IMG/VR virus record: IMGVR_UViG_3300032278_004293 | Coordinates: 1-44,533 of that record | Source: a virus | DNA length: 44,533 bases | Direction: 5' to 3' (one strand) | Shown: positions 29,543 through 37,135 of the stretch, piece by piece | How the letters are laid out: each line of letters opens with the position of its first letter | How positions within the stretch are numbered: the stretch's first letter is position 1 | The notes under the pieces: model-generated | Told to the model about the DNA's origin: nothing | Databases searched by the model: none | The model's input: only the letters and a program-made list of their open reading frames with translations | Position numbers and translations under genes: made by a program

Positions 29543-31330
29543 TCACCAATCCGCCTCCGATCCCGGCCTGGTGCCGTATCCGTGCCCGTCGTTGCGCCGC
29601 TCGAACCGATCGCTGAACGTGTCTGTCAGGCGGACGCCGCGATAGCCGGTTGCCTTCTGCTTTCCCGGCACCATGGCCTTGCCCGTGGCGGGATGACGCC
29701 ATCGGCCGGCCTTGTCCTTCAGGCGAAGCGAAACCGTCCGTCCGCCCCACCTGGTCTCTCCGTTCTCTTCCAGCCAGAAATTGAAAGCCTCGATCAGGTC
29801 CTTCGACAGGATGAAGTCATCGCCACCATCCATCACGGTGCACTCGCCGAGGAAGGCGCCGACGGGGTCGCTGTCCTTGCGGTATCCGTCCGTGGCCTCT
29901 GTCACCTGCGCCGGCACCTGCAGGCCGCCTTCCAGGTAATCCTGCAGGCCCTCGACCATCCATGCGAAAACCGCATCGCGCTCGCCCCAGAGCGTTTCGC
30001 CCAGGTTCGGATCGCGCTCGGCCTCCGGTATCTGGACGTCGAAGGGCACGAGAAGCACCCGACGCCAGATCCCGTCGTCGGTGCCGCGGATCTCCGGCTT
30101 GTGGTTGCCGCTGATCGTCAGCTTGAAGAACGTCTTGATGAAGACGAAGTCGGAATGCAGCGCGCGGACCGGAATCGGTTCTCCGGAGGTCAGGCTCTTG
30201 ATCATGCCTTCCTTGAACCGCTCACCCTGTTCGGGTTCGGAAGAACGCACCGCGCGGGCGCCGATCAGGGGGATCAGCTCGGGCGTGGCATCGGAACCGC
30301 CGCGGCGCGACTGGCCGGTCAGCGCCTCGATCGGCGCGGTCGCGGCGTAGCTGTCCATGATCCTGCAGATCAGGTCGACCAAGACCGACTTCCCGTTGGC
30401 GCCGTGGCCGTAGAAGAAGGCGAGCTTCTGGACCGGGATGCCGGACATCGACAGGCCGAACCACCGCTGGATGAAACGCCGCATCTCCTCGTTCGGCTGG
30501 GCGCGACGCAGGAACTTGTCGAACTCCTTCGCCTTCGGTGGCGGGCCGTCCGGATCGAAGGTGACCGGCATGCACTTGGTGAGCAGGTCTTCGCGTTCGT
30601 GCGGGGACTGCTTCACCTCGACGGTCGGACTCGCGCCTTGATCGTCGCCCGCGGTCACCATGAAGCGCACGGTACCGGAAAGGCAATTCACCGCGAGAGG
30701 ATCAGCGTCGAGGCTTTCCAGCGGCCGCGACAGGTTGACACCGGCCTCTTTCAGCATCGCATCGATCTTACCGCTGTTGCCGGTCGTTTTCGACCAGCGG
30801 CGGTGTTCGGCCTTCCTTCCGCCAAGAGCCTTCTTTGCGGCTTCGCCACGGCTCACGGACGCGCGCGCTCGGCCCAGTTCCTCTTCCTCTTCGTGCGTGC
30901 GCTCTGCCAGATCGCCGAGTCGCTTGGCTTCGGCGCGGGCGACGGGCAGGCCGTCGATCGCCCGCTTTTCCCAATCCTCGAGCGCGATGTGGGGGAGTTC
31001 CTGCAGGATCTGCGGCGAGACGAGCTGCGCCATCTCGCGCACCTTCAGTTCATCATCATCCCGGGCCCAATGCGTGCCGTTCCACGTGTGCCAGGCGACC
31101 CTTGGCACCCTGAGCGCCTGATCTCCGAAGTAGGTTTCAAACCGCATACCGTTGCCGATGTCGTTGAGCGGGTAATGCGCCGCCTCTTCCGATCGAGGCG
31201 CCGGTTCCGGACGCTTCTTTCCCGTGCCGCCGTTGTCGGACGGCTCTTCCGATCCCTGCGGGGTCTCGCCCATGTCGACATCTTCGGCCTGATCGAAGGC
31301 CTCTCTGATGGGGGTGCGGGGGTCAGACAT
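29543..31330 (-). CDS. P4/D5-type helicase-primase (phage replication ATPase, 595 aa)
   Basis: Superfamily 3 helicase with a D5_N-like lead. N-terminal acidic, disordered region (1-50), then a domain with YFGDQALRVPRVAWHTWNG.HWARDD typical of D5_N primases, and SGKIDAMLKEA. Walker A FYGHGANGKSVLVDLI is at about residues 305-320, followed by FKLTISGNHKPEIRGTDDGIWRRVLLVPF (sensor and arginine finger region). It unwinds DNA at the phage origin and works with the Toprim primase made by the overlapping upstream gene. The final 100 residues form a probable DNA-binding extension. Confidence 0.9.
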   Translation of the reverse strand: MSDPRTPIREAFDQAEDVDMGETPQGSEEPSDNGGTGKKRPEPAPRSEEAAHYPLNDIGNGMRFETYFGDQALRVPRVAWHTWNGTHWARDDDELKVREMAQLVSPQILQELPHIALEDWEKRAIDGLPVARAEAKRLGDLAERTHEEEEELGRARASVSRGEAAKKALGGRKAEHRRWSKTTGNSGKIDAMLKEAGVNLSRPLESLDADPLAVNCLSGTVRFMVTAGDDQGASPTVEVKQSPHEREDLLTKCMPVTFDPDGPPPKAKEFDKFLRRAQPNEEMRRFIQRWFGLSMSGIPVQKLAFFYGHGANGKSVLVDLICRIMDSYAATAPIEALTGQSRRGGSDATPELIPLIGARAVRSSEPEQGERFKEGMIKSLTSGEPIPVRALHSDFVFIKTFFKLTISGNHKPEIRGTDDGIWRRVLLVPFDVQIPEAERDPNLGETLWGERDAVFAWMVEGLQDYLEGGLQVPAQVTEATDGYRKDSDPVGAFLGECTVMDGGDDFILSKDLIEAFNFWLEENGETRWGGRTVSLRLKDKAGRWRHPATGKAMVPGKQKATGYRGVRLTDTFSDRFERRNDGHGYGTRPGSEADW

Positions 31331-32456
31331 CGCGCGCGCCCATCAGAAGATCATTCAGGTCGCGGCCTTCGCCCGGGTGGACAAGGCGAATCCGCTCCAC
31401 TGTCGATATGCTGGCCTTTGCGCGGCGCAGACCGGCCAGCATCTGCGCCCGGGTCAGGCGCGGTTCGCTGTCCCCGTCCTGCACAAAGACGAGCTCGCGC
31501 ACACCGACGGGCGGCAGAAAGGCCTCATCGTCTTCGAGGTCAGGGATGCCGGCGTATTTAAGGCCGGGCCCGAGCTTCCTTCGCCCAGCCATGTTCCCCA
31601 TGCTGATGCCGGCCCAGAAGTGGCACCCCGGATCCGGCCGGGCGACGCGCGCAGAGAGCGTGGTCTCGATGCCCTCGCCCATGACCAGCGTGGTGCGCTC
31701 CCCCTCCCCGCCGAGACGGATCGCGCAGCCCTTGACGTGGCCCCAGGTCTTCTTCGCCTTCAGCTTCTGGCCACCGAAGGTGAGAACCGCTGTCCCCTTG
31801 CGCTGGCGCGGGTCCAGCCAAGTGCGGTGCACCCCGACCACCCGGTTCTCCGCATCCGTGACCGCGGCAATCATCGCCGGGCCCCGGTGTGCCTCGACCC
31901 ACTGGCCGCCGTTCGCATGATCCTGCACCATGTAAGGTAGCGCCGGGTGAAACCTCAGCGTCGGCGGGAAGCGCGGGAGCCAGTGCATGCGGATACCGCG
32001 CTGCTCGAGGTAGTCCGCGACAGGCGAACCGGCCGCGGGGACACTCTCGTGCCAGATATCGCGGGCCCGAAGGATCGCCGCTCTACGATAGCGCGCCGCC
32101 TGATCGTCCTTCCTGCGCCGATCTCTCTCCCGCTCACGCTCACGCCGCGCGCGCTCCTCAGGGTCGATGGCGATCTCGGCGGCCCCGACGAGATAGTCGA
32201 CGGCGGCCCCAAATTCGCAGTTCATGACTAACCGAACCAGACCGATGCCGTCGGCGCCCAGGCCGTCACTGCAGCCGTGACGGCAATTCCAGACCCCCTT
32301 GATCGTGTTGATCGAGAACCGGTCATCGCCGCCACACCGGGGGCATGGGCCCGTGCGTTCTCGGCCGGAGCGCGTGAGCCGGTCGATGGCCAGCCGCTCC
32401 GCGACTTCCTCGATCGGGATCGACTGCGCCTCTTTCAGACGGTCGTCATCGATCAT
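31323..32456 (-). CDS. Zinc-ribbon/Toprim primase (377 aa)
   Basis: The N-terminal zinc ribbon has GPCPRCGGDDRFSI (Cys38, Cys41) and VWNCRHGC (Cys58, Cys62), as in DnaG-type primases. A charged helix (RERERERDRRRKDD) links to a DUF7146-like segment (VADYLEQRGIRMHWLPRFPPTLRFHPAL), then Toprim: LVMGEGIETTLSA (catalytic Glu) and ELVFVQDGDSE (DxD). It makes RNA primers for phage replication. It overlaps the helicase gene by 8 nt and the upstream small gene by 11 nt. Confidence 0.88.
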   Translation of the reverse strand: MIDDDRLKEAQSIPIEEVAERLAIDRLTRSGRERTGPCPRCGGDDRFSINTIKGVWNCRHGCSDGLGADGIGLVRLVMNCEFGAAVDYLVGAAEIAIDPEERARRERERERDRRRKDDQAARYRRAAILRARDIWHESVPAAGSPVADYLEQRGIRMHWLPRFPPTLRFHPALPYMVQDHANGGQWVEAHRGPAMIAAVTDAENRVVGVHRTWLDPRQRKGTAVLTFGGQKLKAKKTWGHVKGCAIRLGGEGERTTLVMGEGIETTLSARVARPDPGCHFWAGISMGNMAGRRKLGPGLKYAGIPDLEDDEAFLPPVGVRELVFVQDGDSEPRLTRAQMLAGLRRAKASISTVERIRLVHPGEGRDLNDLLMGARDV

Positions 32457-32712
32457 CGCACGCCCCCAACTCGGGGTTTCGGCGATGATGCGCGAATGTC
32501 AGAAAGTCCGGCCGCCCATCCTCGGGAAGATCCTGCCAATCGAGGAATACCCGCTCGATCTGGCTCTGCCGGCTCTGCGCGATCTCCTTCAGTCTCGCGT
32601 TCAGGACCGCGGCGGCCTCACTAAAAGCATAGGCCTCCACAAGCTGCAGCACCACATGCTGAACCTCGCGATCTCGCGGAGACGCGTCGGGAAGGGCGAT
32701 TTCCCCCGTCAT
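32446..32712 (-). CDS. Hypothetical early protein (88 aa)
   Basis: Unrecognised acidic helical protein (QHVVLQLVEAYAFSEAAAVLNARLKEIAQ). A GTG one codon earlier is an alternative start; GAGG precedes both. It overlaps the primase gene start, so it is likely coupled to replication gene expression. Possibly a small replication accessory factor. Confidence 0.6.
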   Translation of the reverse strand: MTGEIALPDASPRDREVQHVVLQLVEAYAFSEAAAVLNARLKEIAQSRQSQIERVFLDWQDLPEDGRPDFLTFAHHRRNPELGACDDR

Positions 32713-32738
32713 CACTTACCTCATCATGTTCGGGCGGT

Positions 32739-33083
32739 TCAGGCCGCCTTGTCATTACCCGGCCGGAGGCCGAGGGCATTCAGCACCGACGGGTCCAGAC
32801 CGGCGCCAAGCGCCGCGTCCTCCGACCGATCGAGAAAGAAGTCGAAGATCGCCCGCTCTAGGGAGCGCTCCGCAGCCGCAACATCCAGTCCCGACGGACC
32901 GGCCCGGCTCAGGACGACCGCCGCACGCACCAGGTCTCCGGCATCAAGATCAGTGGCATGAGGTCGCGTCAGAACGTCCAGACGCTCCTGCAGGAGGCTG
33001 CGCGCGGCAGGTGACACACCTTTCGCGGCGAGCCAGGCGACGCAGGTCGCGGTAATCGCACGGCTGGTGGCTGGATCGATCAT
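32739..33083 (-). CDS. Hypothetical early protein (114 aa)
   Basis: Unrecognised all-helical protein: TSRAITATCVAWLAAKGVSPAARSLLQERLDVL, DLVRAAVVLSRAG and an acidic C-terminal helix FDFFLDRSEDAAL. The start codon overlaps the previous stop (TGATG). No motif visible; early operon context. Confidence 0.6.
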   Translation of the reverse strand: MIDPATSRAITATCVAWLAAKGVSPAARSLLQERLDVLTRPHATDLDAGDLVRAAVVLSRAGPSGLDVAAAERSLERAIFDFFLDRSEDAALGAGLDPSVLNALGLRPGNDKAA

Positions 33084-33568
33084 CAATGCACCGCGAACGC
33101 CAGCGCGCGGGAAAGCCGCTCGCGGGTCTCTTCATGGGGAAGCGCGGCACGCACCACCCGGCGGATCGCACTCGCGTCTGCCCCGGCCAGGGCCGCGACC
33201 ATCGCGAAGTCCCGGCTGTCGATCCAGCTTTCGTGGATCACCCCGGCTGCACCAAGGTGATTTCCCTTCCCGCTCCCCGTGAGCATGGTGCGAAGGCACG
33301 AGATCATCACGGCCGACCACAGTGCGCGGCACCGCTGCCACTGATAGGGCAGCGCCATGTCGAACCAGTCGTCCGGCCAGGGCAGGCGGCTTTCGTTCGG
33401 GTCGTCCCCCGGTGCGTCGCGGGCCATCTGGCGCAGCTCGGCCCTCAGTTCCTCGGTCCGCGACGGGCGCGGGGTGAAGCCGGGAATGCGCCGGTTGGCG
33501 GGGCGCGCCAACGGGAGGCTGTCCTCCGTCTCGGCGAATGCGTCGAAGAGCGCGGCGAGGTCGTTCAT
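33083..33568 (-). CDS. Hypothetical early protein (161 aa)
   Basis: The start is set at MNDLAALFDAFAETED, which follows GGTGAG and lies 1 nt beyond the upstream stop; the longer frame upstream is a shadow of the 33570 gene. Helical protein with Pro/Arg-rich linker (RPANRRIPGFTPRPSRTEELRAELRQM), a Trp-rich centre (LPWPDDWFDMALPYQWQRCRALWSAVM) and a C-terminal HTH-like half (ADASAIRRVVRAALPHEETRERLSRAL). No assigned family. Confidence 0.6.
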   Translation of the reverse strand: MNDLAALFDAFAETEDSLPLARPANRRIPGFTPRPSRTEELRAELRQMARDAPGDDPNESRLPWPDDWFDMALPYQWQRCRALWSAVMISCLRTMLTGSGKGNHLGAAGVIHESWIDSRDFAMVAALAGADASAIRRVVRAALPHEETRERLSRALAFAVH

Positions 33569-33569
33569 C

Positions 33570-34013
33570 TCACCGCTCCATGATCGGGCTGCTGTGAGCC
33601 TTTCTCGGGTCCGGCCGCGCCCACTCGGGCATCTTGAAGAGCGCCGCCCCGCTGTTGGCGCCGACCTCCGGCATCTGGCGCGCGGGCAATTTGCCATTTG
33701 GCACCTGACGCCAGCACTGGACCTTGCAAAACACCCCGCCCCGCGTGCCGGCTGAAAGCGGGATCGCCTGCGGGTCGCCGGCATTGGTGACCTCCACCGC
33801 CAGAAGATGTGTCTTCCCGGCGTCGTCGTTGATCGACAGCTTCAGAAAGTCTTTCTTCGGATCGAGGTCCCGCCCCGCCAACCGCTTGACGGCCGCAGCA
33901 GTCAGGCTGATCCGGATATGCTGCCCGGCCTTGGTTTCCCCAAGCCCGATCGAGACGCCGGACCCCCCCCCTGATTTGGCGGCGGCGAGTGGACGGATCG
34001 CGATCATCGGCAT
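33570..34013 (-). CDS. Hypothetical early protein with Ser/Gly tract (147 aa)
   Basis: Start at MPMIAIRPLAAAKSGGGSG with AAAGGAG 7 nt upstream. After a flexible Ser/Gly tract the protein is beta-rich (HIRISLTAAAVKRLAGRDL, FLKLSINDD, HLLAVEVTN), resembling small DNA-binding or structural phage proteins. The Gly tract is coded by a run of nine G (C at 33963-33971), a possible slippage site. Function unknown. Confidence 0.6.
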   Translation of the reverse strand: MPMIAIRPLAAAKSGGGSGVSIGLGETKAGQHIRISLTAAAVKRLAGRDLDPKKDFLKLSINDDAGKTHLLAVEVTNAGDPQAIPLSAGTRGGVFCKVQCWRQVPNGKLPARQMPEVGANSGAALFKMPEWARPDPRKAHSSPIMER

Positions 34014-34249
34014 GGCGTTTCTCCTTTGCTTGCGGCCGTCGCCGCGAAGTTGCGAATGGCGGCACCGGCCGCCTCGAACTCCGAGGCGAGGCTGGGTCCG
34101 ATGAACCCGGACGCGATCGGCGTGCCGGCATGTTCGGTGCGAAGCGCCCAGGGCAGCGCACCGCATTCGGTCAGGCCAAGCTCGAGCGTCAGGTGGCCGA
34201 GCGGCATCCGGTGACGCCGCACGAAGCTCAGCCGCTGCGCGCCGCTCAT
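34004..34249 (-). CDS. Hypothetical early protein (81 aa)
   Basis: Unrecognised small protein: MSGAQRLSFVRRHRMPLGHLTLELGLTECG, then ALRTEHAGTPIASGFIGPSLASEFEAAGAAIRNF. It overlaps both neighbours (ATGA with the upstream gene, 10 nt with the downstream start). Role unknown. Confidence 0.55.
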   Translation of the reverse strand: MSGAQRLSFVRRHRMPLGHLTLELGLTECGALPWALRTEHAGTPIASGFIGPSLASEFEAAGAAIRNFAATAASKGETPCR

Positions 34250-34593
34250 GCCGCCACCTTCGCGATCCAGAGAGTGACCTCGCCGCTCACGACGGTGCGC
34301 AGTTGACCGCTCGCTGCGAGCTTGTGCATGTGGTGCCGCACCCGCGCGGTGTTTTCGCCAAGGGCATTCGCGACCTCGGACACCGTTCGGAATTCCTGCA
34401 GTACAACAAGGATCGCACGGCGCATGGCTTTGCCCTTCGCGATGTTCACCGGGTTTCCGCGCTCCGGCTCATCAGGATCCCTGACCCGGCTCCTCGGCTC
34501 CAGACGCCACGCGGTGCGAAGGGCGTCCTCCCACCCGTTCGGTATGATCATGCGCAGCTGCGCCTGCGGAATCGTGGCGAGGCAATCAGACAT
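34246..34593 (-). CDS. Winged helix-turn-helix protein (115 aa)
   Basis: The C-terminal half (MRRAILVVLQEFRTVSEVANALGENTARVRHHMHKLAASGQL) is a clear winged HTH, with a recognition helix around NTARVRHHMHKL and wing RTVVSGEVTLWI. The N-terminal part includes IPNGWEDALRTAWRLEPRSR. It may regulate early genes or act as a replication-initiation helper. The start MSDCLATIP has a weak ribosome site but overlaps the upstream gene by 8 nt, suggesting coupling. Confidence 0.7.
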   Translation of the reverse strand: MSDCLATIPQAQLRMIIPNGWEDALRTAWRLEPRSRVRDPDEPERGNPVNIAKGKAMRRAILVVLQEFRTVSEVANALGENTARVRHHMHKLAASGQLRTVVSGEVTLWIAKVAA

Positions 34594-35185
34594 CTCGAGC
34601 GCCCCCGGAAAGGCTGCGCGGGAACGTCTCCAGGGAGGTGGAAGCGGAGCGTTCCCGCGCAGAGGTGGCCGGACAGGGTCTCGCCCTCCCCTCCGGCCCC
34701 GAGGCAGGGTCCAGAGACCCATTCCGTGAGTGGTTGCCCCGTTCGTCGATCGCGCTGATGGCCGCCTGCGCCGCTTCGATGATGTCGAGGAGTTCAGATC
34801 GAGCCGCCTCAGGCGAGCCGCCGTCCTCGAGCGCGACGAGCGCCGATGCGCCTTCGCCGCCTTCCTTGATCAGCGCGCGGGCGTGCTGGAGGATCGTGAC
34901 CGCGTCCCCGGCCTTGGATCCTCCAGCTTCCTGCCCCACGGCTCCGATCGCGTCGCTGACGCGCCGGGATCCGGTGATCGCCTGCAGGGCGATGATGTCG
35001 GTGTAACTCCAGGTGCGGCTGCCGTTCATCTTCCGGCTCAGGTCGGCCGTGTCGAAGACGTCGCCGCAATCTCCGGTCGGGTGCCAGAAGTCGGCGATCT
35101 CTTTCGCCGCGCTCTGCTGGTTCGGGAAATGCCGGGTGACGAGGCCGCGCATCAGCGCGTGCACCTGGGCGCGCGGGTCAGCCAT
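34586..35185 (-). CDS. CII-like (CP76-type) regulator (199 aa)
   Basis: N-terminal helix, then a segment DTADLSRKMNGSRTWSYTDIIALQAITGSRRVSDAI (about residues 45-80) matching the layout of Phage_CP76/CII-like regulators (..LS.K.N......T..D..AL...TG...). The C-terminal third is Ser/Arg-rich and probably disordered. Such proteins activate lysogeny promoters in P2/CP76-type phages, so a role in the lysis-lysogeny decision is plausible. The match is by pattern only. AAAGGT lies upstream of the ATG. Confidence 0.55.
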   Translation of the reverse strand: MADPRAQVHALMRGLVTRHFPNQQSAAKEIADFWHPTGDCGDVFDTADLSRKMNGSRTWSYTDIIALQAITGSRRVSDAIGAVGQEAGGSKAGDAVTILQHARALIKEGGEGASALVALEDGGSPEAARSELLDIIEAAQAAISAIDERGNHSRNGSLDPASGPEGRARPCPATSARERSASTSLETFPRSLSGGARDV

Positions 35186-35232
35186 GTTGTGACCTTTCAG
35201 CTTGGCAGGAATGGCGGGTTTCGCTGAAGGTG

Positions 35233-35251
35233 CTTCGATCGAACATCGAAG
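35233..35251 (+). promoter_or_regulatory. Inverted repeat overlapping the ribosome site of the 35260 gene
   Basis: CTTCGAT-CGAAC-ATCGAAG forms a 7-bp hairpin; its right arm runs into GGAG of the 35260 gene. It could hide the ribosome site in the mRNA or act as an operator between the divergent 35185 and 35260 genes. Confidence 0.45.
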
Positions 35252-35259
35252 GAGTCAGC

Positions 35260-35571
35260 ATGCCAGGAAGTTTTACCGTGTCGCAGTTCCAGCAGTGGGA
35301 CTCGGCCATCGGGCCGACGACACCGAAGAAGGCCAGCGCGACGGAACTGTCGGAGGCTCGCATCATAAGCGGGGTCGCACTCCACACTGCCTCTGACGGA
35401 ATAATGCTGCGCATGTCGGACGAAACCGGTGCGATCATCGACATTCGGCTGAACGCAGCAGTCGCTCTGCGGCTGGCCGACAGTATCCCGGGGGCCGCGA
35501 TGATGGCCGGATGGCTTGATCCAGACGGCACAGTCAATGCCCTCCCCGATCGGCCGACGCGCGGACGTTGA
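35260..35571 (+). CDS. Hypothetical protein (103 aa)
   Basis: Start at MPGSFTVSQFQQWDSAIG with AAGGAG upstream. The core (ARIISGVALHTASDGIMLRMSDETGAIIDIRLNAAVALRLADSI) alternates strands and a helix and reads like real coding sequence. It faces the leftward early genes, so it is transcribed separately, probably from the divergent region 35186-35259. Unrecognised; could be an antitermination or anti-repressor factor. Confidence 0.55.
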   Translation: MPGSFTVSQFQQWDSAIGPTTPKKASATELSEARIISGVALHTASDGIMLRMSDETGAIIDIRLNAAVALRLADSIPGAAMMAGWLDPDGTVNALPDRPTRGR

Positions 35572-35701
35572 TCGGCGCACCGTTCGTAAGCGGAACGACT
35601 TCGGCGATTGAAGAAGCTTCGCCGGAAGGCTCGACCTCACGGACGCGACGTTCTCCGGTGAGCGGCACCAGCCTCGGATCACAGGCGCGCGGGTCAGCCA
35701 T
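35534..35701 (-). CDS. Small hypothetical protein, possible truncated duplicate (55 aa)
   Basis: Begins MADPRA like the 34586-35185 product, and the 19 nt around both starts are identical (35168-35186 and 35684-35702). After the first residues the two proteins differ. It overlaps the opposite-strand 35260 gene by 38 nt. Could be a duplicated gene start, a remnant or a small peptide of the leftward operon. Confidence 0.4.
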   Translation of the reverse strand: MADPRACDPRLVPLTGERRVREVEPSGEASSIAEVVPLTNGAPINVRASADRGGH

Positions 35702-35773
35702 GCTGGGAAACCTCATTGCTTTGCCCGTAGCCAGCGGAGGTGGCAGGCTTCAGGTATGGAAAGGAGACACACA

Positions 35774-36013
35774 TCACGCCGCGTCCTCCGAGGTCACGTT
35801 TCCGGTCTCGGAGGGGGCGGTTGATGCCGCCCGGTCCGCACGTTCCTTGGCCAACGCCTCGCGCACTTGCTGCTCGGTGTCGGGCCAGATGCGCCCGCCC
35901 TCGCGCAGACGGGGGATCAGCCTCCCGTTCTTGGCGAGGATGATGCCAACACGATGCTCAGAGAGACCGGTTTCCAGCACGAAGGCGTCGAGTTCTTGAA
36001 GAAGGGTGCTCAT
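35774..36013 (-). CDS. Cro-like regulator (79 aa)
   Basis: First gene of the leftward early operon. The start at MSTLLQELDAFVLETG lies only about 11 nt downstream of the -10 box, so the message is leaderless or nearly so. The core ELDAFVLETGLSEHRVGIILAKNGRLIPRLREGG is a small HTH of the Cro/YdaS type; the tail is acidic and flexible. It likely represses its own and the opposing repressor promoter during lytic growth. Confidence 0.65.
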   Translation of the reverse strand: MSTLLQELDAFVLETGLSEHRVGIILAKNGRLIPRLREGGRIWPDTEQQVREALAKERADRAASTAPSETGNVTSEDAA

Positions 36014-36023
36014 GATGCACGGC

Positions 36024-36051
36024 ATACTACACGCTTTAGCGTGCAGGTCAA
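36024..36051 (-). promoter_or_regulatory. Leftward early promoter with operator between -35 and -10
   Basis: -35 TTGACC (36046-36051), 16 bp, -10 TAGTAT (36024-36029) on the minus strand. The spacer contains the palindrome CACGCTTTAGCGTG (36030-36043). A repressor bound here would block RNA polymerase directly. A weaker copy, CACGCAATAACGTT, follows at 36054-36067, 24 bp away. Confidence 0.75.
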
Positions 36052-36074
36052 CGCACGCAATAACGTTCGCGCCC

Positions 36075-36094
36075 ACCTTTTAAGGTCGTGCTAC
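36075..36094 (+). promoter_or_regulatory. Repressor promoter region with a second palindrome type
   Basis: Before the 36104 gene, weak boxes TTCGCG (36066-36071) and TGCTAC (36089-36094) are 17 bp apart, and ACCTTTTAAGGT (36075-36086) lies between them. Transcription initiation would fall near the ATG, giving a leaderless message. The different palindrome suggests control by another protein than the CACGCT-type operators. Confidence 0.45.
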
Positions 36095-36103
36095 AACCCG
36101 GGC

Positions 36104-36478
36104 ATGAATGACGGGTGGTTTCAAAGGCTTGTGGAACTGATCGACGCCGATAGCCGGAGCTATCGGGAGCTGAGCAGGGATGCCAAATGCGGGCCGAACT
36201 TTGTCCAGCAAATGATAAAGGACGGCAAAGATCCCCGCGCCAGTCAGCTCAACCGCCTACTGGATGCCTTGGGGGATGGCGCGGACGTCTACGTCATGAC
36301 CGGCCTGAAGCTGTCACGGGAAGGTCTTGAGTTTCTTCGCGTCGTCTCGGCGCTCGACGAAGGTGCACGTCAGGATGCGATGTCCCTGCTACAGAGGCTG
36401 AAAGGCAACCAATCTGAGCCAGGGCAATCGCCCGCCGAGCAGCGGGAAGAGCCCTCCACAGCAGAAACATCTCAATGA
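36104..36478 (+). CDS. CI-like repressor without protease domain (124 aa)
   Basis: Divergent from the Cro-like gene across the operators. The N-terminal HTH is SYRELSRDAKCGPNFVQQMIKDGKDPRASQLNRLLDALG (about residues 18-56); then LEFLRVVSALDEGARQDAMSLLQRLKG, a helical oligomerisation region, and a Ser/Glu-rich tail. No S24 peptidase (Ser-Lys) domain exists, so RecA-driven self-cleavage is unlikely and induction must use another route. Likely master repressor binding the CACGCTnnAGCGTG sites. Confidence 0.75.
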   Translation: MNDGWFQRLVELIDADSRSYRELSRDAKCGPNFVQQMIKDGKDPRASQLNRLLDALGDGADVYVMTGLKLSREGLEFLRVVSALDEGARQDAMSLLQRLKGNQSEPGQSPAEQREEPSTAETSQ

Positions 36479-36570
36479 TCTCTTCCGGCGCGTCCATTCC
36501 CCATCCCTCCGTTCTCTTTTCGTTCAAGCTACGGCCCGGCGCTGAGTCGGGTCAAGGAAGCTGACGCGCC

Positions 36571-36633
36571 ATGGCGTCGGAGGACAAGGTTGCGATTTTG
36601 GCGCGGCTGGTAGCGGCTGCGGTGAGGGGGTAG
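36571..36633 (+). CDS. Short leader-type ORF (20 aa) before the cargo genes
   Basis: ATG with AAGGAAG upstream encodes a short helical peptide (MASEDKVAILARLVAAAVRG) and stops 4 nt before the TTG start of the next gene, in another frame. It may be a real micropeptide, a coupling leader or the remnant of a longer gene. The rest of 36479-36637 shows nothing definite. Confidence 0.3.
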   Translation: MASEDKVAILARLVAAAVRG

Positions 36634-36637
36634 GCGC

Positions 36638-37135
36638 TTGGCACAGCTGAGCACTGTTCGGGCAGAGCTTTCATCGCTCAAGCTGGTATCCGAAGACACC
36701 GGATGGCGAAGCGACGAAATGCCGAAGCGCTTCGGACCATTCGAACGAAAGCGGCCAGCGTTAAACGGATGGGAGTGGCGATGCCTGTCAACTCAAGCCT
36801 CCGACGGGCGGGCGTACCGTATCCTACTCGAAGTCTCGCCACGCTATGACAAGTGGAAGGCGATGCTGATCGAGGAGCTTGAGGATGGCGGGAGGCGTGT
36901 GATCATCCGATATGAGGATCAGCCAGGGCGTCAGGGCGGTTTGCATGTTCATGCGCATTGCGACTCTGGAACGGAATTGACCGGTGCGGCGTCGGTGAGT
37001 ATGCGCTACACTCTCCCGGATCACGGGCGACGCAGGAGGCGTCGTGGAGGATGGACTAAGGCGCTGTTCTCGAGAAAGGTTGGCGATTTCTTCAACACCA
37101 ACCTCAGTGGCGACCAAGAGGAAATGGAACTATGA
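36638..37135 (+). CDS. Unrecognised cargo protein with HxHxHC motif (165 aa)
   Basis: First gene of a two-gene unit; TTG start with GAGG upstream. The middle is strand-rich (RAYRILLEVSPRYDKWKAMLIEELEDGGRRVIIRYED), followed by GGLHVHAHCDSGTELTG, a His/Cys cluster that could bind metal, and a strongly basic patch (GRRRRRRGGWTKALF) likely to contact nucleic acid or membrane. The stop overlaps the DUF1828 gene start (ATGA). Lower GC than flanking genes. The family is not identified; a toxin, defence or regulatory role is possible given the partner. Confidence 0.6.
   Translation: MAQLSTVRAELSSLKLVSEDTGWRSDEMPKRFGPFERKRPALNGWEWRCLSTQASDGRAYRILLEVSPRYDKWKAMLIEELEDGGRRVIIRYEDQPGRQGGLHVHAHCDSGTELTGAASVSMRYTLPDHGRRRRRRGGWTKALFSRKVGDFFNTNLSGDQEEMEL

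Noticed and set aside
29582-31561. Plus-strand open frame of 659 aa
   Set aside because: Shadow of the helicase-primase gene, which has clear Walker motifs on the minus strand.
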